From Nitrobacter sp035546855 (GTDB taxonomy: Bacteria > Pseudomonadota > Alphaproteobacteria > Rhizobiales > Xanthobacteraceae), in assembly GCA_035546855.1 (NCBI GenBank), contig DASZVY010000057.1, forward strand, positions 1 to 64,000: a stretch of DNA of 64,000 nucleotides. Reading direction: 5' to 3'. Below are positions 45,860-54,340 of this stretch, in pieces. How positions within the stretch are numbered: the stretch's first letter is position 1; the number at the start of each line of letters is the position of its first letter. The notes below the pieces were generated by a model that was not told where the DNA came from, did no database searches, and was given only the letters and a program-made list of their open reading frames with translations. A program made the position numbers and the translations under genes.

Positions 45860-46735
45860 TTATCGCCTCCCGAGCAGGCCTTGGGGCCGGATATACATCA
45901 CCACGACAAGCAGCAGCAGGGCAGGGATGGTGCGGTAGGCGGGGTTGACCAGATAGGCGGTGATGGTTTCGAGATAGCCGACGACGACGGCTGCGATCAG
46001 CGAGCCGGAGACGCTGCCAAGGCCGCCGAGGACCACGATGGAAAAGGCGCTCGCGGTCAGCGGTCCGACGCTATAGGAGCTGACGCCGAGGAACATGCCG
46101 AGCAATACGCCCGCGAGGCCCGCCAGAACGCCATAGATCGCCCAGACGACGATATAGACATTGGTGAGTTCGTGACCGAGTAAGGTGACGCCGCGCGGGT
46201 TCATCGATGCGGCGAGGACCACCTTGCCGGTTCTGGTCCGGTTGACGAGAAGCCATAGCAGCGCGATCACGATACAGCAGACGGCCGCGGTGAATATCTC
46301 GTTCGAGGGCGTGCGGACGCCGAGAATGTTCACCACGCCCTCGATGATCGGAAGCACGGTTTTGGCGTTGTTGGTAAAGAAGTAGGCGATCAATTCCTGA
46401 ATCATGATGCCCCAGAGCAGCGTTCCCGTGAGAACGAATATTTCCTTTTCCTCGTTCGGGATGCGTTTTGATTTCTGGATCGGCTGCACAACCGCGAAAT
46501 ATGTCGCGAATGAAGCGATCAGGGCCGCGAGAATGCCGATCAGGGCGCCGGTATAGGTGTCGGTGTGCAGCATGTTCGCCGCCGCCCAGGCGGCCACCGC
46601 CGCCAGCACCATGATGGCGCCGTGCGACAGGTTCAGTACGCCCGAGACGCCGAAGATCAGCGTGAAGCCCATGGCTCCGAGCGCATACAATGCACTGATG
46701 GCGAAGCCGTCGATGAGAATCTGAAAAGCAAGCAT
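45860..46735 (-). CDS. livH: Liv-type ABC transporter permease (LivH)
   Basis: Inner-membrane permease of 291 residues, LivH type: LNLSHGAIMVLAA near residue 40, and GVLAGLAGVLLGMF...VVLGGLGSVSGSLIAAVVVGYLET near the end. The ATG at 46735 (MLAFQILIDGFAISALY) is preferred; the upstream extension covers the hairpin region. It lies 96 bp after the binding-protein gene, with a strong hairpin in the gap. Confidence 0.9.
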   Translation of the reverse strand: MLAFQILIDGFAISALYALGAMGFTLIFGVSGVLNLSHGAIMVLAAVAAWAAANMLHTDTYTGALIGILAALIASFATYFAVVQPIQKSKRIPNEEKEIFVLTGTLLWGIMIQELIAYFFTNNAKTVLPIIEGVVNILGVRTPSNEIFTAAVCCIVIALLWLLVNRTRTGKVVLAASMNPRGVTLLGHELTNVYIVVWAIYGVLAGLAGVLLGMFLGVSSYSVGPLTASAFSIVVLGGLGSVSGSLIAAVVVGYLETITAYLVNPAYRTIPALLLLVVVMYIRPQGLLGRR

Positions 46736-46792
46736 TGATGATAGCCGTGGCGGCAGGTGCGCCACCCCAATCTGGAAGTTGCCGATAAGGAA

Positions 46793-46819
46793 ATGCTCCC
46801 GGGATGATCCCGGGAGCAT
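46793..46819 (-). terminator. Hairpin between livK-like and livH genes
   Basis: Perfect 12-base arms ATGCTCCCGGGA and TCCCGGGAGCAT with a 3-base loop. There is no U-run, so partial termination or 3'-end protection of the binding-protein mRNA is more likely than full termination. Same position and logic as the hairpin at 7894-7928. Confidence 0.65.
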
Positions 46820-46831
46820 CGCAACGTCCCG

Positions 46832-48073
46832 TTATTTGGAGGTCAATTTGATGAAGCTTGGGAACTTCAACTGGGCCTTCGCCACCTCCTTCGGCCAGAC
46901 CGGCACCTGCTTGCCGTCCTGCCACTGCAGCATGGCGCCGGTGATCAGGCCCTTGCCGTACTTCAGGCCGTGGGTGAACTGGTTGTCCTTGCCGTAGAAC
47001 TGGACGCGGCCGATGGTGCCCTCCCAGTCGGTCTTTTCGAGCGCGGCGACCAGCTTGTCGGAATCGGTCGATCCGGCGCGCTTGATCGCATCGGCAATGT
47101 AGTAGACCTCGTCATAGGCGGTGTAGCCGCAGTAGGACGGGAAGTTGCCGTACTTCTTCCGGAAGGCGTCGGCGAACGGCAGCGACTTCGGCGTGATGGC
47201 GAGGCCGGGGCCGGAGACGCCCTGATAGAGCACGCCGTCGGCCGCACCGTTGGTATCCTTGCCGAAGGTTTCGTTGGTGGCCTGCGAGGAGATGCCGAAC
47301 ATCGGGATCGGCACCTGCTGGTTCTTCCACTGTACCGTCGGCTGGACGCCGACATGCGAAATACCGGTGATGATCACGTCGGGCTTTGAGGCTTCGATCT
47401 TGTTGAAGATCGGCGTGAAATCGGTGGTGTCGGGCGAGAAGCGGATGTGGTCGAGCACCTTCAGCCCGATCTTCGGCAGGCATTCCTCGTAGCCGACATC
47501 GAGCGGCTTGGTCCAGGCCGCGTCCTCGCTCATGATGACCGCAGTCTTCATGTGCTTGCCGTCGACCAGAAGATCCTTGGCGGCGTCGCAGACCGACAGC
47601 GCCAGCGACGCCGAGGTCAGGTAGCCGTGGAAGGTGTACTTGTTCTTGTCGTAATCCTTGTGGACGGCCTTGGTGATCTCGTTGCTGGCCGCGCCGGGCG
47701 TGATCAGCACGGTCTTGAGCCGCGCCGCCCAAGGCTCGAGGGCCAGAACGACCTCGCTGATATAGCTCGAAATCACCGCGTTGACCTTGTCCTCGTTGAC
47801 GGCGCGCTGGAACGCGCGGACCGAGTCGGCCGAGGAACTGTGATTGTCATAGGTGACGATTTCGATCTTGCGGCCGTTGACGCCGCCCTTGGCGTTGATC
47901 TCGTCGGCGGCAAGCTGCGCGGCCTGCGGGATCGAGGCGCCGGCGATGGCCTGGGCTTCCGCGATGACGGCGATCTTGATGGGGTCGGCGGCAAACGCCG
48001 AGCTGACGCTCAGTCCCAGCGCGGTCGCACCGGCGAGCGCGAGGGACCATGAAAAACGGGGTAATTTTATCAT
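46832..48073 (-). CDS. Liv-type ABC transporter substrate-binding protein
   Basis: Periplasmic binding protein of 413 residues, Peripla_BP_6 type. Signal peptide: MIKLPRFSWSLALAGATALGLSVSSAFA, cleavage near residue 28. The mature start is ADPIKIAVIAEAQAIAGASIPQAAQLAADEINAKGG, the family's ligand-binding first block. First gene of the - strand operon. A ligand such as an amino acid, amide or aromatic acid is possible; none is supported by sequence alone. Confidence 0.92.
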   Translation of the reverse strand: MIKLPRFSWSLALAGATALGLSVSSAFAADPIKIAVIAEAQAIAGASIPQAAQLAADEINAKGGVNGRKIEIVTYDNHSSSADSVRAFQRAVNEDKVNAVISSYISEVVLALEPWAARLKTVLITPGAASNEITKAVHKDYDKNKYTFHGYLTSASLALSVCDAAKDLLVDGKHMKTAVIMSEDAAWTKPLDVGYEECLPKIGLKVLDHIRFSPDTTDFTPIFNKIEASKPDVIITGISHVGVQPTVQWKNQQVPIPMFGISSQATNETFGKDTNGAADGVLYQGVSGPGLAITPKSLPFADAFRKKYGNFPSYCGYTAYDEVYYIADAIKRAGSTDSDKLVAALEKTDWEGTIGRVQFYGKDNQFTHGLKYGKGLITGAMLQWQDGKQVPVWPKEVAKAQLKFPSFIKLTSK

Positions 48074-48248
48074 CTTGATTTTCCTCTGCCTGGAAGGGGG
48101 TGAAGTCCCACGTTCTTATTGACGTCTGTTCGATTGTATCGCGTTGGATGCACCCGGCAAGTTAAAGCGATCCCGCGAGGTTTAAGGCGGCTACAATTAG
48201 GCTGCCCTCGGTCCGAACGTCAACATTGCACTGCAGCGTTGCGCCGGC

Positions 48249-48272
48249 GTCCCGGTTCTGACATTCGTATCA
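48249..48272 (+). repeat. Half copy of the MITE-like repeat
   Basis: About 24 bases matching the right arm of the element at 23733-23808 in reverse complement (GTCCCGGTTCTGACATTCG plus TATCA). No partner arm is found nearby, so it looks like a broken remnant in the 235-bp gap between the binding-protein gene and the tartrate dehydrogenase-like gene. Confidence 0.65.
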
Positions 48273-48308
48273 TGTTGCGGCAGATGCGCCAGACCAGGGA
48301 ACACGAAC

Positions 48309-49388
48309 GTGAGCAGCAAGAAAAAGCAGTATCGGATTGCAGTCATCCCGGGTGACGGCATCGGCAAGGAGGTCGTGCCCGAAGGACTTCGCGTTCTTGA
48401 GGTTGCCGCGAAGAAGCATGGCGTCAACGTCAAGCTCGATCATTTCGATTTCGCCTGCTGGGACTATTACGCCAAGCACGGGCAGATGATGCCCGACGAC
48501 TGGAAGGATCAAATTGGCTCTCACGACGCGATCTTCTTCGGCGCCGTCGGCTGGCCCGAAAAGATTCCCGATCACATTTCGCTGTGGGGATCTCTGATTA
48601 AATTCCGGCGCGAGTTCGATCAGTACGTGAACCTGCGGCCGGTGCGGCTGATGCCGGGCGTTCCGTCGCCGCTTGCCAACCGCAAGCCTGGCGATATCGA
48701 CTTCTGGGTGGTGCGCGAGAACACTGAAGGCGAGTATTCGTCGGTCGGCGGACGCATGTTCCCGGATACCGAGCGGGAGTTCGTCACCCAGCAAACCGTG
48801 ATGACGCGCGTCGGCGTCGACCGCATTCTGAAGTTCGCATTCGATCTGGCGCAGTCACGCCCCAAGAAGCATCTGACCTCGGCCACCAAGTCGAACGGCA
48901 TCTCGATCACCATGCCGTACTGGGACGAGCGCGTGGAGGCGATGGCGAAAGCCTATCCCAAGGTCAAGTGGGACAAGTATCATATCGATATTCTCAGCGC
49001 GCATTTCGTCCTGCATCCCGACTGGTTCGATGTCGTCGTCGGCTCGAACCTGTTCGGCGATATCCTTTCCGACCTCGGGCCCGCCTGCACGGGCACGATC
49101 GGTATCGCGCCGGCCGGCAACATCAATCCGGAAGGGAATTTTCCTTCGGTGTTCGAGCCGGTTCACGGCTCTGCTCCCGATATCGCCGGGCAGGGCATCG
49201 CCAACCCGATCGGGCAGATATGGTCGGGAGCCATGATGCTGGATCATCTCGGCGAGAAAGCCGCAGCGGCGGCGATCGTCAGCGCCATCGAACGCACGTT
49301 GGCCGAACGCACGCTGCGGACCCGCGATCTCGGCGGCAACGCGGATACCGAAGCCTGCGGCAAGGCCGTCGCCGAGATGGTGGAGTAG
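48309..49388 (+). CDS. Tartrate dehydrogenase-like beta-decarboxylating dehydrogenase
   Basis: NAD-dependent oxidative decarboxylase of 359 residues in the isocitrate/isopropylmalate/tartrate dehydrogenase family. N-terminal IAVIPGDGIGKEV, the substrate-loop VVRENTEGEYSSVGG, metal-site segment VVGSNLFGDILSDLG and FEPVHGSAPDIAG are clear. Blocks such as HISLWGSLIKFRREFDQYVNLRPVR favour the tartrate/D-malate subgroup (TtuC/DmlA). GTG start. It lies next to acid-sugar catabolic genes, supporting a hydroxy-dicarboxylate substrate; which one is not decided. Confidence 0.88.
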   Translation: MSSKKKQYRIAVIPGDGIGKEVVPEGLRVLEVAAKKHGVNVKLDHFDFACWDYYAKHGQMMPDDWKDQIGSHDAIFFGAVGWPEKIPDHISLWGSLIKFRREFDQYVNLRPVRLMPGVPSPLANRKPGDIDFWVVRENTEGEYSSVGGRMFPDTEREFVTQQTVMTRVGVDRILKFAFDLAQSRPKKHLTSATKSNGISITMPYWDERVEAMAKAYPKVKWDKYHIDILSAHFVLHPDWFDVVVGSNLFGDILSDLGPACTGTIGIAPAGNINPEGNFPSVFEPVHGSAPDIAGQGIANPIGQIWSGAMMLDHLGEKAAAAAIVSAIERTLAERTLRTRDLGGNADTEACGKAVAEMVE

Positions 49389-49406
49389 AGCGCTGTGGCT
49401 TGTTTA

Positions 49407-49537
49407 CCTCTCCCCGCCTGCGGGGAGAGGTTGGATCGCTTGGCGATCCGGGTGAGGGGCAAACAGCTTCCTTACGATTGTGAGTGGTTAACAGCCCCTC
49501 ACCCCAACCCACTCCCCGCAAGAGCGGGGCGAGGGAG
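49407..49537. repeat. Bidirectional palindromic repeat (family E)
   Basis: CCTCTCCCCG-CCTG-CGGGGAGAGG hairpin at 49407-49430, then CGGGTGAGGGG and CCCCTCACCCC paired at distance, and an ACTCCCCGCAAGAGCGGGGCGAG hairpin at the right end. It fills the gap between the convergent tartrate dehydrogenase-like and hydroxyacid dehydrogenase genes. Confidence 0.75.
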
Positions 49538-50449
49538 TTAATTTGCCGCTATTCTCCGGCAATGCTCCCATGCCGCGCGGATCAGGTTCTCGCTCGCCTC
49601 GGGGGTGCGGAAGGCCGAATGCGCCGACAGCGTGACGTTCGGCAATTGCGCCAGTTCGTGATCCGCCGTAAGCGGTTCGATCACGAAAACATCGAGGCCG
49701 GCATGGCGGATGTGACCAGATTTGAGCGCTGATATCATCGCGGTCTCGTCGACCAGCGCGCCGCGCGCCGTGTTGATGAAGATGACGCCCGGCCGCATCG
49801 CGGCAATCCGCGCCGCCGTCAGGAAGCCGCGCGTGTCGTCGTTCAGCAACAGATGCAGCGATACGACGTGGCTGTCGGCGAGAAGCTGTTCGAGCGCGAC
49901 AAATTCGACGTCGTTCTCCGTTTTGGGCGTGCGATTCCAGGCGATCACACGCATGCCGCTGCCTCGCGCGATGCGCGCGACCTCGGCCGCGATGCCGCCA
50001 TAGCCGATCAGCCCGAGCGTCTTGCCGGTGAGCTGCATGCCGTCCTCGCGCAGCCAGTGGCCGCTGCGTATGCCGCGATCCATCGCAGCGAGGCCGCGCG
50101 CGGCCGCCCACATCAATGAGATGGCGCATTCGGCCACAGCGGTATCGCCGTAGCCCTTGATGGTGTGAACGGCGATGCCGAGGCCTGCAAGTTCCTCCGG
50201 ATTCATGTAGCTGCGCGCGCCGGTGCCCAGGAACACGACGTGCTTCAGGCTCTTGCAGGTCCGTGCGATCTCTGTCGGCAACGAGGTATGATCGATGACG
50301 GCGATCTCCGCGCCGTCGAGCAGGGCTGGGATATCGCCGGAGGCGATGTCGGGATTGCGGTTGACCCGCACCGGCGGGTCGCCCGCCACGGCCTGCCGCT
50401 CGAAGATGTCTCCCAGCGAATCGTTGGCATCGATGAATATGCCGCGCAA
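49538..50449 (-). CDS. D-2-hydroxyacid dehydrogenase family protein
   Basis: NAD-dependent dehydrogenase of 303 residues. The Rossmann motif is GLIGYGGIAAEVARIA; the NTARGALVDE segment holds the catalytic-type Arg; the acid/base His is in LSAHSAFRTPEA. TTG 50449 with GGAGAGAGG immediately upstream is chosen; the longer frame to 50584 has no homology. Third gene of a likely otnC-hydrolase-dehydrogenase operon (43 bp after the hydrolase stop). Probably oxidises or reduces a 2-hydroxy/2-oxo acid; link to threonate metabolism is by position. Confidence 0.87.
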   Translation of the reverse strand: MRGIFIDANDSLGDIFERQAVAGDPPVRVNRNPDIASGDIPALLDGAEIAVIDHTSLPTEIARTCKSLKHVVFLGTGARSYMNPEELAGLGIAVHTIKGYGDTAVAECAISLMWAAARGLAAMDRGIRSGHWLREDGMQLTGKTLGLIGYGGIAAEVARIARGSGMRVIAWNRTPKTENDVEFVALEQLLADSHVVSLHLLLNDDTRGFLTAARIAAMRPGVIFINTARGALVDETAMISALKSGHIRHAGLDVFVIEPLTADHELAQLPNVTLSAHSAFRTPEASENLIRAAWEHCRRIAAN

Positions 50450-50492
50450 GACCTCTCTCCTGTTTGTTGTATCGTGTGGCGTCGATCCGGAG

Positions 50493-51743
50493 TTATCCGG
50501 CGACGCCGGCGAGCGACAGCACCGTGTGCAAAAGGACGTTGGCGCCGGCGCCGCAGTCGGCTTGCGTCGCGTCTTCCAGCTCATTGTGGCTGATGCCGTC
50601 CTTGCAGGGCACGAAGATCATTGCGGCGGGCATCACGGTATTCAGGTTGCAGGCGTCGTGCCCCGCGCCCGACGTGATGCGGCGATGGCTGTACCCGAGC
50701 GCCTTCGCGGCGGTCTCGACGGCGTCGACCAGCTTCGGGTCGAAATGCGTCGGCGGCTTGGTCCAGATTTTTTCGAGCTGGACATCGACCTTGCGTCGTG
50801 CGGCGATGTCCGCGATCGCGGCGCGGATCTCGCGGTCGAGCGCATCGAGGATGGTCTGGTCGGCGCTGCGCACGTCCATGGTAAAGGCGATCTCGCCGGG
50901 AATGACGTTGCGCGAGGGACTGGCGATGACGGCCTCGCCGATGGTGCCGACAGCGTTCGGCGCATGGGCGCAGGCGATTTTCTCCACAGCCAGCACGATC
51001 TCCGAGAGGGTGGCCAACGCATCGCGGCGCAATGGCATCGGCGTGGACCCGGCATGACTTTCGAAGCCGACGATCCGGCCATCGTACCACATCACGCCCT
51101 GGCCATGATTGACGACGCCGATGGTCTTGTTCTCGGCCTCCAGGATCGGTCCCTGCTCGATGTGAAGTTCGACGAACGCGCCAAATTTTTGCGTGCCGAC
51201 TGTTTCGGGTCCGCGGTAACCGATGCTGTCGAGTGCCTCGGCGACGGTGATCCCGTCGGCATCCTTCCGCGACAGAATGTCGTCGGTCGTGAAATCCCCG
51301 GCATAGGCGGCGGACGCCATCATCGCCGGCGCGAAGCGCGAGCCTTCCTCGTTGGTCCAGTTGACGATGCACAGCGGCGCCTCGGTCTCGATCCCGGCGT
51401 CGTTGAGGGTACGCACCACTTCCAGCGCGGCGAGGGTGCCGAGCACGCCGTCATACTTGCCGCCGGTCGGTTGCGTATCGAGGTGGGAGCCGAGGCCGAT
51501 CGGCAATTTCGACATGTCGCGTCCCTTGCGCACGCCGAACATGGCGCCGAGCGTGTCGATATGCACCTCGAGCCCCGCCGCTTCGCAGGCATTGCGGAAC
51601 CAGTCGCGGACCTGCTTGTCTTCCGGTCCGAGCGTCAGCCGCCGCACGCCGCCTTTGGGCGTTGCGCCGAACTTCGCGGTCTCGTGAATGGTGTCCCACA
51701 GGCGGGCGCTGTCGATCTGGAGGTTCGAAGCGGTCGTTGCCAT
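50493..51743 (-). CDS. Zn-dependent hydrolase, N-carbamoyl-L-amino-acid hydrolase type
   Basis: M20-family amidohydrolase of 416 residues (HyuC/AllC group). Metal ligands appear in GSHLDTQPTGGKYDG (His, Asp), WTNEEGSRF (Glu), ELHIEQGP (His) and DGISHNELE (His). The fold splits into catalytic and dimerisation parts. It cleaves a carbamoyl or ureido bond and yields an amino acid or ureidoglycolate-type product; the precise substrate is unknown. ATG 51743 is used; an adjacent TTG at 51746 is in frame. It lies between otnC and the hydroxyacid dehydrogenase with gaps of about 45 bp. Confidence 0.88.
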   Translation of the reverse strand: MATTASNLQIDSARLWDTIHETAKFGATPKGGVRRLTLGPEDKQVRDWFRNACEAAGLEVHIDTLGAMFGVRKGRDMSKLPIGLGSHLDTQPTGGKYDGVLGTLAALEVVRTLNDAGIETEAPLCIVNWTNEEGSRFAPAMMASAAYAGDFTTDDILSRKDADGITVAEALDSIGYRGPETVGTQKFGAFVELHIEQGPILEAENKTIGVVNHGQGVMWYDGRIVGFESHAGSTPMPLRRDALATLSEIVLAVEKIACAHAPNAVGTIGEAVIASPSRNVIPGEIAFTMDVRSADQTILDALDREIRAAIADIAARRKVDVQLEKIWTKPPTHFDPKLVDAVETAAKALGYSHRRITSGAGHDACNLNTVMPAAMIFVPCKDGISHNELEDATQADCGAGANVLLHTVLSLAGVAG

Positions 51744-51791
51744 CAATCTGTTCCTTGCCTCGTTTCGCCGGAGCCGCCCGTCGATTGTTCT

Positions 51792-52451
51792 TTACGCGTG
51801 ATCGTGCGCGGGCAGTGTCAGCCCGAAGGTCCTGGTCAGGTCTGCGATCTGGTCGGGCGACAGGTAGCGCGGGTTAAGCCCGCGCAGCAACAGATAGAGC
51901 CGGGCGGTTTCCTCGAGCTCTTCCATCGCGAAGACCGCGGCCTCGAGGCTGTCGCCGGCGACCACCGGGCCGTGATTGGCGAGCAGCACCGACGAATATC
52001 GGCCGGCGAGCCCCTTGATCGCGTCGGCGACGGCGGGATCGCCGGGCCGATGATAGGGGACGAGCGCGGTCGCGCCGCACTTCATCAGGTAATAAGGCGT
52101 CATCGGCGGCAACGCGGCGCGCGGGTCGATCCCGGGCAGCATCGATACCGCCACCGAATGCGCGGAATGCAGGTGAACCACGGCCCTCGTCGCGCCGCGC
52201 GTCTCGTAGAGCGCGGTGTGCAGCGGCACCTCCTTGGTCGGGGCGTCGCCAGACAGGTGCCGCCCATTGGCATCGATCTGCGACAGCCGGGCCGGATCGA
52301 GAAATCCGAGCGACGCGTTGGTCGGCGTCACCAGCCAGCCGCCGTCGTCGAGCCGGACGCTGATATTGCCGGAGGAGCCTGGCGTCAGCCCGCGCTCGAA
52401 CAGCGAGCGGCCGAGCCGGCATATCTGTTCACGAATTTCGCTGTGGTTCAT
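51792..52451 (-). CDS. otnC: 3-oxo-tetronate 4-phosphate decarboxylase (OtnC), class II aldolase family
   Basis: Last step of C4 sugar-acid catabolism: splits 3-oxo-tetronate 4-phosphate to dihydroxyacetone phosphate and CO2. The protein is 219 residues, class II aldolase/adducin fold. Metal-site and phosphate motifs: SSGNISVRL, the HLHSAHS histidines and ANHGPVVAG. Assignment to OtnC rests on the neighbouring ltnD-otnI-otnK genes, since family members also act on fuculose or ribulose phosphates. The start (MNHSEI, 52451) faces ltnD across an 88-bp divergent promoter. Confidence 0.88.
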   Translation of the reverse strand: MNHSEIREQICRLGRSLFERGLTPGSSGNISVRLDDGGWLVTPTNASLGFLDPARLSQIDANGRHLSGDAPTKEVPLHTALYETRGATRAVVHLHSAHSVAVSMLPGIDPRAALPPMTPYYLMKCGATALVPYHRPGDPAVADAIKGLAGRYSSVLLANHGPVVAGDSLEAAVFAMEELEETARLYLLLRGLNPRYLSPDQIADLTRTFGLTLPAHDHA

Positions 52452-52478
52452 TTTGGTCACCTTCGCCGCATTTGTCCC

Positions 52479-52504
52479 ATGCTTTGGCAGCGCGGCCAAG
52501 CCAT
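52479..52504. promoter_or_regulatory. Candidate operator between otnC and ltnD
   Basis: Hyphenated palindrome ATGCTTTGGC-N6-GCCAAGCCAT in the 88-bp divergent region, two mismatched pairs. A single site could control both transcripts. No linked regulator gene is present, so an unlinked repressor (for example a GntR or DeoR member) would be required. Confidence 0.4.
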
Positions 52505-52539
52505 GATACGGAAAGACCAAAGTTAAGAGGGAACGCCGG

Positions 52540-53445
52540 ATGTCCAAGCAGCGTGTAGCCGTCGTCGGATTGGGATCGATGGGATACGGCATGGCGGTCT
52601 CCCTGAAACGCGCGGGCTTCGAGGTGACGGGCTGCGACGTGGCGGCCGATGCCGTGAAACGGTTCGTTGCCGAGGGTGGACGCGGCGCGGGCACGCCGGT
52701 CGAGGCCGCCCGCGATGCCGATATCGTTGTGTCCGTCGTCGTCAATGCGGCGCAGACCGAAACCATCCTGTTCGGGGCGGGCGGCGTCGCCGAGAGCCTG
52801 CCCAAGGGGGCAGTGTTCGTCTCCTCCGCCACGATGGATCCCGATGTCGCCCGGCGGCTCGCAAAGCAGCTCGAGGCGACCGGCCGGCACTATCTCGATG
52901 CGCCGATTTCGGGCGGTGCCCAGCGCGCGGCGCAGGGCGAACTCACCATTCTTGCCTCCGGCAGTTCCGCGGCTTTCGCCAGGGCGCGGCCGGCGCTCGA
53001 TGCCATGGCCGCAAAACTTTATGAACTCGGTGACGCACCCGGGCAGGGCGCCGCGTTCAAGATGATCAACCAGCTTTTGGCCGGCGTTCACATCGCCGCC
53101 GCCAGCGAGGCGATGGCCTTCGCGGCGAAACAAGGCCTCGATCTCCGGAAGGTCTATGAGGTGATCACGGCATCGGCCGGAAATTCGTGGATGTTCGAGA
53201 ACCGCATGCCGCACGTGCTCGACGGCGACTACACGCCGCGCAGCGCGGTCGATATTTTCGTGAAAGACCTCGGCATCATCCAGGACATGGCGCGGACGGC
53301 GAAATTCCCGGTCCCGGTCTCGGCGGCTGCCTTGCAGATGTTTCTGATGACATCCGCCGCCGGCATGGGCCGCGATGACGACGCGTCGGTGGCGCGGATG
53401 TATGCCCGCGTCACCGGCACAAAGCTACCGGGCGACAAAACCTGA
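52540..53445 (+). CDS. ltnD: L-threonate dehydrogenase (LtnD), 3-hydroxyisobutyrate dehydrogenase family
   Basis: NAD-dependent beta-hydroxyacid dehydrogenase family protein of 301 residues, acting on L-threonate to give 2-oxo-tetronate. Cofactor motif VVGLGSMGYGMA (8-19) and the catalytic-Lys region KMINQLLAG are present; DAPISGGAQRAAQG is the substrate-binding block. The LtnD identity follows from the linked OtnI, OtnK and OtnC genes. First gene of the + strand operon and divergent from otnC. The GGGAACG upstream supports the ATG. Confidence 0.88.
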   Translation: MSKQRVAVVGLGSMGYGMAVSLKRAGFEVTGCDVAADAVKRFVAEGGRGAGTPVEAARDADIVVSVVVNAAQTETILFGAGGVAESLPKGAVFVSSATMDPDVARRLAKQLEATGRHYLDAPISGGAQRAAQGELTILASGSSAAFARARPALDAMAAKLYELGDAPGQGAAFKMINQLLAGVHIAAASEAMAFAAKQGLDLRKVYEVITASAGNSWMFENRMPHVLDGDYTPRSAVDIFVKDLGIIQDMARTAKFPVPVSAAALQMFLMTSAAGMGRDDDASVARMYARVTGTKLPGDKT

Positions 53446-53448
53446 AAC

Positions 53449-53528
53449 CGTCATTGCGAGCGAAACGAAGCAATCCGGAAGTTATATAAACCTGGATTGC
53501 TTCGTCGCTAACGCTCCTCGCAATGACG
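53449..53528. repeat. Family A palindromic repeat, copy 4 (between ltnD and otnI)
   Basis: CGTCATTGCGAGCGA and CGCTCCTCGCAATGACG outer arms, GAAGCAATCC and GGATTGCTTCG inner arms, AT-rich loop. It starts 4 bases after the ltnD stop and ends 29 bp before the otnI start, inside a same-strand operon. Confidence 0.85.
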
Positions 53529-53557
53529 GCAATTGATAGGACTTAAGGGAAGATACG

Positions 53558-54340
53558 ATGCCGTGCTTCGCCGCCAATCTCAGCATGATGTTCACTGAGG
53601 CGCCGTTTCTCGACCGCTTCGATGCGGCCGCGCAGGCCGGATTCACTGCGGTCGAGTTCCTCTTTCCTTACGATCATCCGGCGGACGCCATCGGTGAACG
53701 CCTGCAGCGCAACGGCTTGACGCAGGCGCTGTTCAATCTGCCGCCCGGCGACTGGGCGGCCGGCGAGAAGGGATTTGCCGCGCGCCCCGACAAATTCGCC
53801 GAGTTGCAGCAGAGCCTGCACACGGCGCTGCCGTATGCCAAGGCGACCGGCGTGAAGCGGCTGCACCTGATGTCCGGTCTCGCCGACCGCCACGATCCGA
53901 AAGCGCTCGCCGCCTTCCGCAAGTCGGTGACCCATGCTGCGGAGTTTTTCGCTCCGCACGGGATCGACGTCGTGCTCGAGCCTTTGAATATGCGCAACGC
54001 GCCGGGCTATTTTCTCAACGACTTCGATTTTGCGCACGACCGGATCGTCGATCTCGGAATCCCGAACCTGAAACTGCAGTTCGACATCTATCACTGCCAG
54101 ATCCTGCATGGCGACGTGACCATGCGGCTGCGCGAGATGATGCCGGTGATCGGACACATCCAGATCGCCAGCATCCCGTCGCGCAACGAACCCGATGGCG
54201 AGGAACTGAACTATCCATTCCTGTTCGACGAACTGGACCGGCTCGGCTATTCCGGTTTCGTCGGCTGCGAATACAACCCGCGCGGCAAGACCGTCGACGG
54301 ACTCGGCTGGTTCAAGCGGTATGCGGGAGCGAAATCGTGA
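53558..54340 (+). CDS. otnI: 2-oxo-tetronate isomerase (OtnI), hydroxypyruvate isomerase family
   Basis: TIM-barrel isomerase of 260 residues that converts 2-oxo-tetronate to 3-oxo-tetronate. Xylose-isomerase-like AP_endonuc_2 blocks are seen: FTAVEFLFPYDHPADAI, LEPLNMRNAPGYFLND, LKLQFDIYHCQILHGD and GCEYNPRGKTVDGLGW, with likely metal/catalytic Glu and His. Hydroxypyruvate isomerase (Hyi) is the close alternative. Its stop overlaps the otnK start as GTGA, so the pathway context favours OtnI. Confidence 0.88.
   Translation: MPCFAANLSMMFTEAPFLDRFDAAAQAGFTAVEFLFPYDHPADAIGERLQRNGLTQALFNLPPGDWAAGEKGFAARPDKFAELQQSLHTALPYAKATGVKRLHLMSGLADRHDPKALAAFRKSVTHAAEFFAPHGIDVVLEPLNMRNAPGYFLNDFDFAHDRIVDLGIPNLKLQFDIYHCQILHGDVTMRLREMMPVIGHIQIASIPSRNEPDGEELNYPFLFDELDRLGYSGFVGCEYNPRGKTVDGLGWFKRYAGAKS

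Noticed and set aside
50295..52526. A 743-codon + strand frame across otnC and the carbamoylase genes
   Set aside because: Antisense shadow; spans two real genes and lacks recognisable motifs.
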